Assembly: GCF_003063435.1 (NCBI RefSeq)
Contig: NZ_NESL01000017.1
Coordinates: 1-44,923 of the forward strand
DNA length: 44,923 nucleotides
Direction: 5' to 3'
DNA from: Limnohabitans sp. 2KL-1
Lineage (GTDB): Bacteria; Pseudomonadota; Gammaproteobacteria; Burkholderiales; Burkholderiaceae_C
The translations under genes were made by a program, and so were the position numbers. The notes under the pieces are model-generated. The model had not been told where the DNA came from and made no database searches. It was given only the letters and a program-made list of their open reading frames with translations. Within the stretch, counting starts at the first letter, position 1. Each line of letters opens with the position of its first letter. Below, piece after piece: positions 1 through 13,167 of this stretch.

Positions 1-18
1 TGCCTAAAGGACACAAGC

Positions 19-27
19 TGGGATAAT
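19..27 (+). promoter_or_regulatory. extended -10 promoter element of rlhA, likely leaderless transcript
   Basis: The sequence TGGGATAAT is an extended -10 (TG, one base, GATAAT). Only 8 bases separate it from the rlhA ATG at 36, so transcription should start at or next to the A of the ATG. No Shine-Dalgarno sequence fits in the gap. The same element occurs at exactly the same distance before map (16869-16877). The -35 region would lie at the window edge and cannot be judged. Confidence 0.5.
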
Positions 28-35
28 CCCTACCC

Positions 36-2018
36 ATGTTGCCCCACCACCTCGAACTCCTCGCCCCCGCCCGCACCTTCGACATCGGCATCGAAGCCAT
101 CCACCACGGTGCCGATGCGGTCTACATTGGCGGCCCGTCCTTCGGGGCACGGTCCACGGCCGACAACAGCATCCAGGACATTGCCAAACTGGTGCAGCAC
201 GCCCACCGCTTTCACAGCCGCATCTTTGTCACGCTCAACACCATCTTGCGCGACGACGAACTTGAAGGGGCCCGCAAGCTCGCATGGCAGCTGTACGACG
301 CCGGCGTGGACGCGCTGATCGTGCAAGACATGGGACTGCTCGAGATTGATCTGCCGCCGATCCAGCTGCACGCCAGCACCCAGACCGACATCCGCACACC
401 CGAAAAAGCCAAGTTTCTGCAAGACGCAGGGCTGAGCCAGATCGTGCTGGCCCGTGAACTGACCTTGCCGCAGATCGCCGCCATCCGGGATGTGATCGAC
501 ACCGATCGCACGGTGATCGAATTTTTTGTGCACGGCGCTTTGTGCGTGGCCTACAGCGGCCAGTGCTTCATCAGCCACGCCCACACCGGGCGCAGCGCCA
601 ACCGGGGCGATTGCTCGCAGGCCTGCCGCCTGCCCTATGAGGTCAAAGACGCACAAGGCCGCATCGTGGCGCACGACAAGCATGTGCTGAGCATGAAAGA
701 CAACAACCAGAGTGAGAACCTGCGCGCCCTGGTGGACGCGGGCATCCGCAGCTTCAAGATCGAAGGCCGCTACAAGGACATGGCCTATGTGAAAAACATC
801 ACGGCCCATTACCGCAAGCTGTTTGACGAAGTGCTGGCCGAGCGCCCCGAGCTGGCCCCCGCCTCGCACGGCCGCACCACCTTCAGCTTTGAACCCGACC
901 CGAACCAGAACTTCAACCGCGAGTTCACCGACTACTTCGTGCAAGGCCGCAAGGAAGACATCGGCGCGTTTGACACGCCCAAAAACCCCGGCCAGCCCAT
1001 TGGTTGGGTGAGCAAGGTGACGGCCGAACACGTCGAGATCACCACCGACGACCCGGCCACGGAGCTGCACAACGGTGACGGCATGTGCTACTACGACCTG
1101 CAAAAGGAACTGGTGGGCCTGCAGATCAACCGCGCCGAAGCGCAAAAAGCCAAAGGGGTTTGGCGCTTGTTCCCCAAAGACCCGATGGACGGGTTCAAGG
1201 ACCTGCGCAAAGGCGTGCAGGTCAACCGCAACCGCGACATGAGCTGGGTGCGCACACTGGACAAAAAGTCTGCTGAGCGCCGCATGGGCGTGTGGATGCA
1301 GCTGGCCGAAAGCACAAGTGGCACAGGTGACGGCCTGCAACTGACGCTGACCGACGAAGCCGGGCACACCGGCGCAGCCCAATTGGCCATCAACTGGCAA
1401 GCCCCCAAAGACCCGGCCCAGGCCGAGGACAAACTCAAGGCCGCTTTGGGCAAGCTGGGTGACACCTTGTTCGAGCCGCTGGACGTTCAAACGACCCTGC
1501 CCCGCCCCTGGTTTGTGCCTCCGTCACAACTGAACGCGCTGCGCCGCGACGCGGTGCAGGCACTCGAAGCCGCCCGCGCCCAAGGCCTGCACCGCCTGCC
1601 GCGTGCCGTGCCCGTGGAGCCGCCTGCGCCCTACCCCGAAGACACCCTGACTTATTTGGCCAACGTGTTCAACCAAAAAGCCCGCGACTTTTACGCCAAA
1701 CACGGCGTGAAGGTGATCGCCGCCGCCTACGAAGCACAAGAAGAGTTGGGCGAAGTCAGCCTGATGATCACCAAGCACTGCGTGCGCTTCAGTTTGAGCC
1801 TGTGCCCCAAGCAGGCCAAAGGCGTGACCGGCGTGCAAGGCACAGTGAAAGCCGAACCCCTGCAGCTGATCAATGGCAAGGAAAAACTCACGCTGCGCTT
1901 TGACTGCAAACCCTGCGAAATGCATGTGGTGGGCAAGATCAAAAAGTCGGTGCTGAATGCGGTGCCCGAAAGCCCGGTGCAGTTTTACAAGACGCGGCCC
2001 GTGGTGGGCATGCATTGA
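36..2018 (+). CDS. rlhA: RlhA-type U32 peptidase-family protein, 23S rRNA C2501 hydroxylation
   Basis: 660 residues, close to E. coli RlhA (about 650) and far longer than the tRNA-modifying relative TrhP/YegQ (about 450). RlhA is required for 5-hydroxycytidine at position 2501 of 23S rRNA. The N-terminal part begins ELLAPARTFDIGIEAIHHGA, the start of the U32 barrel. A cysteine-rich segment at about residues 170-205 (ALC, GQC, GDC, QAC followed by RLPYEV) is the U32 hallmark and a likely Fe-S or metal site. The C-terminal domain has further cysteines (LCPKQ, CKPCEM). The ATG at 36 fits the family N-terminus and sits 8 bases after an extended -10. It appears monocistronic. The family is certain; RlhA rather than another U32 paralogue is judged from length and domain layout. 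Confidence 0.88.
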   Translation: MLPHHLELLAPARTFDIGIEAIHHGADAVYIGGPSFGARSTADNSIQDIAKLVQHAHRFHSRIFVTLNTILRDDELEGARKLAWQLYDAGVDALIVQDMGLLEIDLPPIQLHASTQTDIRTPEKAKFLQDAGLSQIVLARELTLPQIAAIRDVIDTDRTVIEFFVHGALCVAYSGQCFISHAHTGRSANRGDCSQACRLPYEVKDAQGRIVAHDKHVLSMKDNNQSENLRALVDAGIRSFKIEGRYKDMAYVKNITAHYRKLFDEVLAERPELAPASHGRTTFSFEPDPNQNFNREFTDYFVQGRKEDIGAFDTPKNPGQPIGWVSKVTAEHVEITTDDPATELHNGDGMCYYDLQKELVGLQINRAEAQKAKGVWRLFPKDPMDGFKDLRKGVQVNRNRDMSWVRTLDKKSAERRMGVWMQLAESTSGTGDGLQLTLTDEAGHTGAAQLAINWQAPKDPAQAEDKLKAALGKLGDTLFEPLDVQTTLPRPWFVPPSQLNALRRDAVQALEAARAQGLHRLPRAVPVEPPAPYPEDTLTYLANVFNQKARDFYAKHGVKVIAAAYEAQEELGEVSLMITKHCVRFSLSLCPKQAKGVTGVQGTVKAEPLQLINGKEKLTLRFDCKPCEMHVVGKIKKSVLNAVPESPVQFYKTRPVVGMH

Positions 2019-2031
2019 GGCACAGGCCAGC

Positions 2032-2060
2032 TTGACAGAACCACGAAATACCGAAATTAT
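2032..2060 (+). promoter_or_regulatory. putative sigma70-type promoter of the histidine kinase gene
   Basis: TTGACA at 2032-2037 is a perfect -35. With a 17-base spacer it is followed by AATTAT at 2055-2060 (4 of 6 to TATAAT). It lies in an AT-rich stretch (about 2041-2105) that stands out from the GC-rich surroundings, between the rlhA stop and the kinase ATG at 2138. The predicted leader is about 70 bases. Confidence 0.45.
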
Positions 2061-2137
2061 GAAATTCGATATTTATGAAAGCAAATTAATATAATCATAG
2101 ATTATGTGATTTTTCGAAGCAGGCAAGGCGACGATCT

Positions 2138-3541
2138 ATGGCCTCTTACAACGTACAAAGCCTCTTCATCTTTTTTGCCATCTTTTCTCTTTTGGGGGGT
2201 GGCATTGCCAGCCTTTATTTCAAGCGGCTGGACACTTCGGCCAAGTATTGGACGGTGGCGACCATCTTGTGGGGCATCACGGGCATGGCCACCGTGTTTC
2301 GCAACGAGCTGCCGCCCTTGTGGTCTTACAGCATCCCGATTGGGGTGAACAGCGCCAGCTTCGTGCTGATGGGGCTGGGCCTTGTCCGGCTTTACAAGCC
2401 AGCTCCCCAATGGCCGAGTTTGGTGGTGTTGGGTGTTGCCACCTTGGCTTACACGGTGACGCTCGAGTTGTGTCGCGTCCATGCCGGCCCCAAAGTCACC
2501 CTGGTCTTGTCGGGCCTGGCCTTTGGCTTGTCGTCCATCTGGAGCGCTTATCCGGCACATGTGCATTTCAAGCTGACAGGCAACCGGTTTTCGATGCACA
2601 TGCGCTGGGTCATGGCCGGGCTGGGCGTGTTGCACCTGGTGCGCATGCAAGGGGCGCTGACGGGTTGGGGTGTGCAGACTTTCGGGCAAGACGCCTGGAC
2701 CCTAACCATCTGGTCGGCCATTTTTGTTTTTGGCATGTTGCGTTATTTCACCTACGTCGCCATGCGCATTCAGCAGCAAGACGACGAGCGCCTGCAAGTG
2801 GCTGCTGCTTTGGCCCGGGAAGAAGAAGCCCGACGTCTGGGCCAGCAGCTGGCGCGACTTGAACGCCAGCAAAGCCTGAGCGTCATGTCCGCATCGTTTG
2901 CACACGAGTTGAACCAGCCACTGACAGCGATCATGGGCTACTCAGAGCTGCTGCAACACCGCCAGCGCACCGGTCAGATGGCGGAAAAGTTCACCCTTGG
3001 CGTCTTGGACAACATCTTGGCCAACAGCCAGCGTGCCGCAGACATCATTCGCCGGATCCGCGTGTTCATTCAACCCGGCGATCTCAAAACCCAGCGCGTG
3101 GACATGCGCACGGTGGTGGACGAGGTTTGCGCCCTGGTGGCACCGCAAGCGCGACGCCTTGACATCCAAATACTCAAGGCGACCATGCCCCAGCCAGTTT
3201 GGGTGCTGGCAGACCCCGTGCAAATGTCCCAAGTTGTTTTCAACGTGTTGCGCAACGCCATGGAGTCTGTGACCTCTTGCCCGGTGCGTGAGATCCGCTT
3301 GACCTTGGGGCTGATCGATCAGGAAGTTCAACTGAGCGTGTGTGACACGGGCGCGGGCCTGTCGCAAGAGGCCGCCAGCCAGGCTGGGGATGCTTTTTAC
3401 ACCACCAAAATTTCGGGTTTGGGCATGGGTTTGTCCATCTCCAAAACCATCTTGGCCCAGTTCGGTGGGCGTTTGTCCCTGAGCAACACAAGCCCCGGCG
3501 CATGCGCCCTGATCGGCTTGCCTGTGGCCTTGGCCTGTTGA
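2138..3541 (+). CDS. orphan membrane-bound sensor histidine kinase
   Basis: 467 residues. About seven hydrophobic segments between residues 5 and 210 form a membrane sensor region with no large periplasmic loop. A charged helix (about 213-245) leads into the dimerisation/phospho-acceptor domain with H-box SFAHELNQPLTAIMGYSELL, the phosphorylated histidine being His256. The ATPase domain has an N-box (VVFNVLRNAMES, about 365), G1 (CDTGAGLS, about 403) and G2 (GLGMGLSI, about 428). The HELNQPL H-box is typical of the NtrB/DctB-like HisKA group. No response regulator gene adjoins it, so partner and signal are unknown. The ATG at 2138 has AAGGCG about 7 bases upstream. Confidence 0.85.
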   Translation: MASYNVQSLFIFFAIFSLLGGGIASLYFKRLDTSAKYWTVATILWGITGMATVFRNELPPLWSYSIPIGVNSASFVLMGLGLVRLYKPAPQWPSLVVLGVATLAYTVTLELCRVHAGPKVTLVLSGLAFGLSSIWSAYPAHVHFKLTGNRFSMHMRWVMAGLGVLHLVRMQGALTGWGVQTFGQDAWTLTIWSAIFVFGMLRYFTYVAMRIQQQDDERLQVAAALAREEEARRLGQQLARLERQQSLSVMSASFAHELNQPLTAIMGYSELLQHRQRTGQMAEKFTLGVLDNILANSQRAADIIRRIRVFIQPGDLKTQRVDMRTVVDEVCALVAPQARRLDIQILKATMPQPVWVLADPVQMSQVVFNVLRNAMESVTSCPVREIRLTLGLIDQEVQLSVCDTGAGLSQEAASQAGDAFYTTKISGLGMGLSISKTILAQFGGRLSLSNTSPGACALIGLPVALAC

Positions 3542-3577
3542 ACACAACCCCGCCAAAACCGAAGGACCAATTCCGAA

Positions 3578-4534
3578 TCAGCGCCGAATTTTGCGGACCC
3601 AGTGCATGCCGCCGACCAACACAGCACCCGCGACAAAGCCCACCCCGCCACCGGCCAGATTGCCCAACAAGGACGCCACCGTCGGCAAATCATGAGCCCA
3701 ACGTTCGACCACTTGGCCCAACGCGGGCACGCCGTGCAGCAAGATGCCGCCGCCCACCAAAAACATGGCGGCGGTGCCCAGCACCGACAGCGCTTTCATG
3801 AGCCAAGGGGCAAACACCAGCAGGCCCCGGCCAAGCGCTTGCAAGGCGCTGCTGCTTTTTTGCGCAAGGTAGAGCCCGGCATCGTCCAGCTTGACGATGC
3901 CGCCCACCAGTCCATACACGCCCAGCGTCATGACGATGGAAATGCCCACCAGCACCGCCACCTGCTGCGCAAAACTGGCGCTGGCCACCGTGCCCAAGGT
4001 GATGACGATGATCTCGGCCGACAAAATAAAGTCGGTGCGCACAGCGCCCTTGATCTTGTCCTTTTCAAAAGCGACCAAATCCAGCTGGTCGTTGGCGACG
4101 GCTTGCACCAGTTCCGCGTGATGGGCGGCGTCTTCTGTGCGGCTGTGCAACCAGGCGTGCAACAGTTTTTCGGCACCCTCAAAACATAAAAACAGCCCGC
4201 CCAGCATGAGCAGAGGCGTGATGAGCCAGGGCGCAATGGCGCTGATGGCCAGCGCAGCGGGCACCAAAATCGCCTTGTTCACCAGCGAGCCCTTGGCCAC
4301 AGCCCAGACCACGGGCAATTCGCGGTCGGCGTTGACACCCGTGACTTGTTGCGCGTTCAAGGCCAGGTCGTCACCCAGCACGCCAGCGGTTTTTTTGGCG
4401 GCCATTTGCGTCATGGCCGCCACATCGTCGGCGGCGGCCGCGCTTTGGCGGGCGGCCACTTGGGTCATGGTGGCCACGTCGTCGAGCAAGGTGGCGATGT
4501 CGTCGATCAGGGTCAACAGGCTGGAGGCGGCCAT
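3578..4534 (-). CDS. DUF808 family inner-membrane protein (YedI-like)
   Basis: 318 residues, the usual length of the DUF808/YedI family, whose function is unknown. The first 60 residues are amphipathic and Ala/Asp-rich ([24 protein letters not shown], then the repeated [26 protein letters not shown]), which is the family N-terminus. Four or more hydrophobic segments follow (for example around residues 85-120, 165-205, 230-260 and 285-310). It converges on the kinase gene with 36 bases between the stops and no clear terminator. The gene lies 42 bases beyond the PIN toxin gene stop on the same strand and could be read through from it. Confidence 0.8.
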   Translation of the reverse strand: MAASSLLTLIDDIATLLDDVATMTQVAARQSAAAADDVAAMTQMAAKKTAGVLGDDLALNAQQVTGVNADRELPVVWAVAKGSLVNKAILVPAALAISAIAPWLITPLLMLGGLFLCFEGAEKLLHAWLHSRTEDAAHHAELVQAVANDQLDLVAFEKDKIKGAVRTDFILSAEIIVITLGTVASASFAQQVAVLVGISIVMTLGVYGLVGGIVKLDDAGLYLAQKSSSALQALGRGLLVFAPWLMKALSVLGTAAMFLVGGGILLHGVPALGQVVERWAHDLPTVASLLGNLAGGGVGFVAGAVLVGGMHWVRKIRR

Positions 4535-4576
4535 TCGGTGTCTTTCGGAAGTGGAAGGTGTTGCTGGGCGGTCCGC

Positions 4577-5056
4577 TCAGCGCAACAAGTTTTGAAGAAC
4601 TTGTCCTTTGGCATCGCGGTAGACATCAAAGTCTTTGTCAATCGACACGATGCAGCGGATTTGCAGACGTTCGGCGGCTTCGGCGATGGATGCGTCGGCC
4701 AGGTCCAGCGGCAAGCTGGCAAAGCGCTGGCAGATGGCCAGCACGCTGGTCAGGCTCCAGTCGGCGGGGGCATCGAGCTGCACTGCGCCGCGCTGCACCC
4801 ACTGCAAAAAGTCGAGCGCTGCGCCGTTGTGGATGCGCCGGGCCAGCAAGGCGCAGACTTCGGTCAGCACCGGCCAGGTGCTGTGCAGGCGCACTTGCGG
4901 ATTGCCTTGCAGCCAGGCCAGTGTGGGCGCGTGCCATTTGTCGCTGCGGTTGAACAGGGCCAGCAGCGGGCCGCTGTCGATCAGCGCATCTTGTGGGGGC
5001 AGCTGAGACAACCAGCGTGCGCTGGGCTCTTGGGCCGAAGGGGTTTCTGCACTCAT
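4577..5056 (-). CDS. PIN-domain toxin (VapC-like) of a type II toxin-antitoxin pair
   Basis: 159 residues from the ATG at 5056; a TTG start at 5083 would overlap the antitoxin gene and is less likely. PIN toxins are Mg-dependent ribonucleases built round a cluster of acidic residues. Here the candidates are Asp27 (ALIDSGPLLALF), Glu66 (LTEVCALL), Asp118/Asp121 (LDLADASI) and Asp140/Asp142 (SIDKDFDVY). An N-terminal extension of about 20 residues precedes the fold. The ATG follows the antitoxin stop by 5 bases, so the two are co-transcribed and probably coupled. The family call is secure; the RNA target is unknown. Confidence 0.82.
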   Translation of the reverse strand: MSAETPSAQEPSARWLSQLPPQDALIDSGPLLALFNRSDKWHAPTLAWLQGNPQVRLHSTWPVLTEVCALLARRIHNGAALDFLQWVQRGAVQLDAPADWSLTSVLAICQRFASLPLDLADASIAEAAERLQIRCIVSIDKDFDVYRDAKGQVLQNLLR

Positions 5057-5061
5057 GCCCT

Positions 5062-5307
5062 TTACGCGTGTTTGTCGGCCCAAGCGTCGGCCAGTTGGTT
5101 TTTGCGGGTTTCGGCCAGGTCAACCGGGCCGGTGAATCGCCCAAAAACGCCCTCACCCAGTGCAAATGCCGATGCGGTCGGGGAGGGCTGGGCCAGGTAA
5201 GCGGTGAGCGCATCGCGCATGACTTCGCTGATGCTGCGGCCCTCTTGCGCGCAGCGCTGGCGCAGGGATTTTTCCAGCGGATCGGGCAGTTTGACGGTGG
5301 TGGTCAT
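5062..5307 (-). CDS. ribbon-helix-helix (CopG-type) antitoxin
   Basis: 81 residues. The N-terminal half is a ribbon-helix-helix DNA-binding domain: a beta strand TTTVKLPDPLEKSLRQRC followed by EGRSISEVMRDALTAYL. The C-terminal half (residues 45-81) should wrap the partner PIN toxin. The ATG at 5307 is chosen because GGAGG lies directly upstream in the best position; the longer open frame upstream runs into the SNF2 gene and has no start signal. The promoter and a perfect palindrome lie immediately upstream (5316-5361), as expected for an autoregulated toxin-antitoxin operon. Confidence 0.85.
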   Translation of the reverse strand: MTTTVKLPDPLEKSLRQRCAQEGRSISEVMRDALTAYLAQPSPTASAFALGEGVFGRFTGPVDLAETRKNQLADAWADKHA

Positions 5308-5315
5308 GCGAACCT

Positions 5316-5346
5316 CCTTGGGTAATAAGAATATTATTACCCAAGG
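5316..5346. promoter_or_regulatory. perfect 13-bp inverted repeat, operator of the RHH/PIN operon
   Basis: The arms CCTTGGGTAATAA (5316-5328) and TTATTACCCAAGG (5334-5346) are exact reverse complements separated by 5 bases. The dyad covers the -10 element, the expected start of transcription and the edge of the Shine-Dalgarno sequence of the antitoxin gene, so a bound ribbon-helix-helix protein would block initiation. The AT-rich centre and the lack of a following T-run argue against a terminator for the SNF2 gene that ends at 5370. Confidence 0.75.
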
Positions 5347-5361
5347 GGTGATGCACGTCAA
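5333..5361 (-). promoter_or_regulatory. promoter of the RHH/PIN toxin-antitoxin operon
   Basis: On the minus strand TTGACG (5361-5356, 5 of 6) is followed after 17 bases by AATAAT (5338-5333, 5 of 6). Transcription would begin near 5326, giving a leader of about 19 bases. The -10 lies inside the palindromic operator. Confidence 0.65.
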
Positions 5362-5369
5362 ATCGGCCT

Positions 5370-8300
5370 TTAACCCAGCGGCTTGAGCAACTCGTTCAAA
5401 TCGGATTCGCCAAACAGCGGCTCTTTGCGCTTGACGGCACCTTCGTACATGTCTTGCGCCAGCTGGGCTTTGCGCTCTTGCAGGGCCAGCATGCGTTCTT
5501 CGATGGTGCCCTGGGCGACCAGTTTGACGACCCACACGTTTTTGGTCTGGCCAATGCGGTGGGCGCGGTCGGTGGCCTGGTTTTCCACGGCCGGGTTCCA
5601 CCACGGGTCGTAGTGGATCACGGTGTCGGCCTGCGGCAAGTTCAGGCCCACGCCACCGGCTTTCAGGCTGATCAGGAACAGGGGCACCTGGCCGCTGGTG
5701 AACTTGTCGATGATCGCGTCGCGGTTTTTGCTTTGGCCGGTGAGCTTGACCCAAGGGATGCCCAAATCGGGCAAAGCTTTTTCGATCAAGCCCAGCATTT
5801 CGGTGAACTGCGAGAACAGCAAGATCTTGCGGCCTTCGGCCACCATTTCGGGCAGCATGTCCAGCAACTGCTCCAGCTTGGCAGATTCGCGCACCTGGCT
5901 GGCGGCACTGAGCTTGAGCAGACGCGGGTCACAGCAGACCTGACGCAACTTCAGCAGCGCATCCAGGATGGTGATTTGCGACCTGGCCAGGCCTTGCGTG
6001 CTGAGCGCGTCGCGCACGGTTTTTTCCATGCCCAGCCGAATGGTTTCGTACAGGTCGGCTTGCTGACCCTGCAGCGGAACAGGCATCAGGGTTTCGATCT
6101 TGGGCGGCAGTTCGCTGGCCACCAGGTCTTTGGTCCGGCGCAACATGAATGGCGTGACCCGGGCACGCAATTGGGCGAGTTTTTCCACACTGCCCTGGCG
6201 TTCGATCGGGTTGCGAAACAGCTCCGTGAAGCGCCGTTGGCTGCCCAAAAAGCCGGGCATCAAAAAGTGAAACTGGCTCCAGAGTTCGCCCAGGTGGTTT
6301 TCAATCGGCGTGCCCGACAGGCACAGCCGGTGCACAGCCGGGATTTCGGAGACCACTTGGGCGGCGTTGGTGTTGGCGTTTTTGATGTTCTGGGCTTCAT
6401 CGAGCACCAGCAGGTGCCAGGGCACCTCCAGCCACATCTCGCGGTCACGCGAAAGCAGCGAATAGGCGGTGATGACGATGTCAAAGCCGCTGAGTTCTTG
6501 CGCCGTTTCATGGCGCGACAGGCCGTGGTGGATGTGGGTTTTCAGGCCAGGGCAAAAGCGTGTCGCTTCGCGCTCCCAATTGCCCAACAGGCTGACCGGT
6601 GCCACGATGAGCGCCGGTTGCGTCAATCGCCCGGCTTGCTTTTCGGTCAGGATATGGGCCAAGGTTTGCAAAGTTTTGCCCAGCCCCATGTCGTCGGCCA
6701 AAATGCCCGCCAACCGGTGCTCGCGCAAGAACTGCAGCCAATTCAAGCCCTGCTGCTGGTAAGGACGCAGCGTCGCTTGCAGGCCCTCGGGCATGGGCAC
6801 TTCAGTCAACGCGGCCTGACCGCGCATTTGTTGTACCAGTTGCAACAGGCTTTTCGCGCCTTGCCATACCGCGCCCTCACCCAGCGAAGCGGCTGTGCGC
6901 AACGCGTCCATGCGCGACAAGCGCAGCACGTCGCCGTCCCAGTCATGGCCGCGTTCGCCGTGCAGCTCCATGAGCATGGCCAGCCAAGGCTTGATTTTGG
7001 CGGTGGGCAGCTTCACATAACCGGGCCCATGCAGATCGGGCAGGTACAAATGGTCCGGCACGCGATCGGCGTGTTCGCCGTCCATGGCCGTCACCGACAC
7101 GCCTGAACGGGCCAGGGCTTTGAGGATTTCGGGCACCCACGGCAGGATGTTCACCCGCTGGCCGTCGATGTCCATGCCCAGCGACAAATCGAACCAAGGC
7201 GAGGTGTCCTCGGCGCTGCCTTCGGCACCGTCGCCGTTCATGCGCACATGCACATCCTCGGCCAGACGCAACCAGTGGTTCAGACCCTCGGGTGGGCGCA
7301 CCTCAAAGCCGGCTTCGCGCAACGGTGCAAAATCGGTTTCAAGCCATTCGAGCCACAAGGCCTGTCCTTCAACGCCCGGCATGCCCAGCAGGTTTTCGTC
7401 CCACATCAAAAAACCCAGGTCTTCAAGCTGCTCCCAAGCGACCAGCTCTTGTTCCAGATCGCGCACCAACAGACGCGACTGCGCGCCCTGACCCACCACC
7501 ACGCGGCTTTGGTGTTCTGGCCAATAACCGGTGCAGTCGGCGTAACGAAATTTCACTTCGGCCTGAAACAGGCCTTGTTCGTCGCGCAAATGCGTGGGCA
7601 CTTCCACGATCCGCAGCACGGGCACAGGCGTGACGTTGCGGATTTCGGGCATTTTTTCGATCACCGGCGGCAGCGGCAAGGGGCCCATGGCATCCATCAG
7701 CTGTTGCTGGAATTTCAGCGCCACTTTTTCCGGCAAGACGGGCGCCTGCGTCAACAGCAAGACTTGCTCGCTGCTCATGCCCTGCGTGTCCAGCAAACCA
7801 CAAGTGCCATGCTGCAGGTCGACAAACAACGGCGGATCGTTCAAGCCGTGCAGCACGCCCGCCTGGGCCGTTTGCATGTGCAGTTTCCAGCCCTCGGGGC
7901 TGTGGCCTTGCGCGGGCACGGCCTGCCAGCTGCCGCTGAACACCACCGCTTGATCGGTCCATTGCAAAGGCTTCAGGGTTTTGCCCTCTTCCCACATCAG
8001 GCGTCGGGTTTGGCTGCACATGCGCAGCAGCAAATGCGCTGCCACGCCTTGCAGTTTCACGGCACTTTGAAAGCCATAAGAGCTGAAGCTGTTGGTGGGT
8101 GGACAGGCCTTCATCAGGTCAAAAATGCCAGCTTCGCCAGGCGCGCAACTGTGCCAGATCGGGTCACTTGGATAAGGCTGGTGGGTGACTTTTTTGGACT
8201 TGCCCCATTCACCGTTTTGCTTGAGCACCGCTTGCTTGATGGTCAGGTGAAACACCGGGCGATGCCCCACGGCCGCCGCAGACAGGCAGTACAAAAAATG

Positions 8301-8780
8301 CTCATGGGCCTTGCCCGGCACACTGAAACCGTTGGGCACATCGGCCGATTGCAAACGCAGCAGCCAGTCACGCACTTGGTACTCGGATTGCTGCAACGCC
8401 TTTTCCTGGCGCGCTGTGGTTTGCTGTTCGGTGTCGCCCGCCGCATCGTCGCTGACTTGCGGCTCGCGCATGGCCAGGCCTTGCATGGCCACCTGGATGC
8501 CCAGCGCTGCGCCGTGTTTGCACAGCCGCCCCACCGGACAGGTGCAATTGGAGCGCCAGCCTTGCAAATTGCCGCCCTCCGACACCCGCAGATGGGCGGT
8601 CACGCGATAGGGCTCAAACGAGGTTCCCTGCACCTGGGCGTCGAGTCGCCAGTCGTCACCATCGGGCGTCAACTGGGCCGAGAGGACCTCATTTTTCAAA
8701 TACAGCGCAGTGCCTTTGGCCCAGGAATTGGAGTCAAAGTAAAACGCCAGCTGCGAAGGCGGAAACCATTGGTCAGACAT
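5370..8780 (-). CDS. SNF2/RapA-family helicase with SWIM zinc finger
   Basis: 1136 residues. An N-terminal SWIM zinc finger has ligands Cys79, Cys81, Cys87 and His89 (CTCPVGRLCKH). A long middle region without a recognised motif precedes the SNF2 ATPase core: Walker A in ADDMGLGKTLQT (about residue 697), DEAQ box in LVLDEAQNIKN (about 795), a Q-SGTPIENHLGELWS segment, and motif VI in DRAHRIGQTKN (about 1073). Such bacterial SWIM-SNF2 proteins are dsDNA translocases, often annotated as HepA/RapA-like; the specific role is not known. The ATG at 8780 matches the family start MSDQWFPPSQLAFYFD-like. It is 39 bases downstream of the purL stop on the same strand and may be co-transcribed with it. 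Confidence 0.85.
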   Translation of the reverse strand: MSDQWFPPSQLAFYFDSNSWAKGTALYLKNEVLSAQLTPDGDDWRLDAQVQGTSFEPYRVTAHLRVSEGGNLQGWRSNCTCPVGRLCKHGAALGIQVAMQGLAMREPQVSDDAAGDTEQQTTARQEKALQQSEYQVRDWLLRLQSADVPNGFSVPGKAHEHFLYCLSAAAVGHRPVFHLTIKQAVLKQNGEWGKSKKVTHQPYPSDPIWHSCAPGEAGIFDLMKACPPTNSFSSYGFQSAVKLQGVAAHLLLRMCSQTRRLMWEEGKTLKPLQWTDQAVVFSGSWQAVPAQGHSPEGWKLHMQTAQAGVLHGLNDPPLFVDLQHGTCGLLDTQGMSSEQVLLLTQAPVLPEKVALKFQQQLMDAMGPLPLPPVIEKMPEIRNVTPVPVLRIVEVPTHLRDEQGLFQAEVKFRYADCTGYWPEHQSRVVVGQGAQSRLLVRDLEQELVAWEQLEDLGFLMWDENLLGMPGVEGQALWLEWLETDFAPLREAGFEVRPPEGLNHWLRLAEDVHVRMNGDGAEGSAEDTSPWFDLSLGMDIDGQRVNILPWVPEILKALARSGVSVTAMDGEHADRVPDHLYLPDLHGPGYVKLPTAKIKPWLAMLMELHGERGHDWDGDVLRLSRMDALRTAASLGEGAVWQGAKSLLQLVQQMRGQAALTEVPMPEGLQATLRPYQQQGLNWLQFLREHRLAGILADDMGLGKTLQTLAHILTEKQAGRLTQPALIVAPVSLLGNWEREATRFCPGLKTHIHHGLSRHETAQELSGFDIVITAYSLLSRDREMWLEVPWHLLVLDEAQNIKNANTNAAQVVSEIPAVHRLCLSGTPIENHLGELWSQFHFLMPGFLGSQRRFTELFRNPIERQGSVEKLAQLRARVTPFMLRRTKDLVASELPPKIETLMPVPLQGQQADLYETIRLGMEKTVRDALSTQGLARSQITILDALLKLRQVCCDPRLLKLSAASQVRESAKLEQLLDMLPEMVAEGRKILLFSQFTEMLGLIEKALPDLGIPWVKLTGQSKNRDAIIDKFTSGQVPLFLISLKAGGVGLNLPQADTVIHYDPWWNPAVENQATDRAHRIGQTKNVWVVKLVAQGTIEERMLALQERKAQLAQDMYEGAVKRKEPLFGESDLNELLKPLG

Positions 8781-8819
8781 CGGTCAGGGCACACACAAAA
8801 AACATCCTGCCGTCCACCA

Positions 8820-12950
<4,131 letters not shown>

Positions 12951-13108
12951 GGGGTGGCCTTGTAAAGAGACGGAAAACCGTAGCGCCGGGGCCGCTGACT
13001 GGGGCTTGTCGGCAAAGGCGGTATTTTAGCCGGGGGAAACCCTGATTGCCGGGCCTGTTGCACAGAACAGCGCATCCCTCGTGCAAGTTGAAACAAGCGG
13101 TCAAAGAC

Positions 13109-13136
13109 TTGACCATGTCGGCACCATTCATACAAT
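13109..13136 (+). promoter_or_regulatory. promoter of the ParD/ParE-type operon
   Basis: TTGACC (13109-13114, 5 of 6) and TACAAT (13131-13136, 5 of 6) are separated by 16 bases, with the antitoxin ATG at 13168. A small dyad, CATT-N5-AATG, overlaps the -10. The 217-bp gap between purL and this operon holds nothing else that I can recognise. Confidence 0.5.
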
Positions 13137-13167
13137 GCACCGTAATACACGCAACACAGAGTAAATC

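Noticed and set aside
5316..5346. Palindrome as a terminator for the SNF2 gene
   Set aside because: The centre is AT-rich, there is no T-run after it, and it overlaps a promoter; an operator explains it better.
5454..7106. 550-codon open frame on the plus strand opposite the SNF2 helicase gene
   Set aside because: It is rich in His/Gln/Arg/Gly with no domain pattern and mirrors a well-supported gene; a normal shadow frame in GC-rich DNA.
13015..13060. Promoter or PurR-type site upstream of purL
   Set aside because: A TAAAAT at 13023-13028 (minus strand) has no matching -35, and no PurR-box-like dyad was found.
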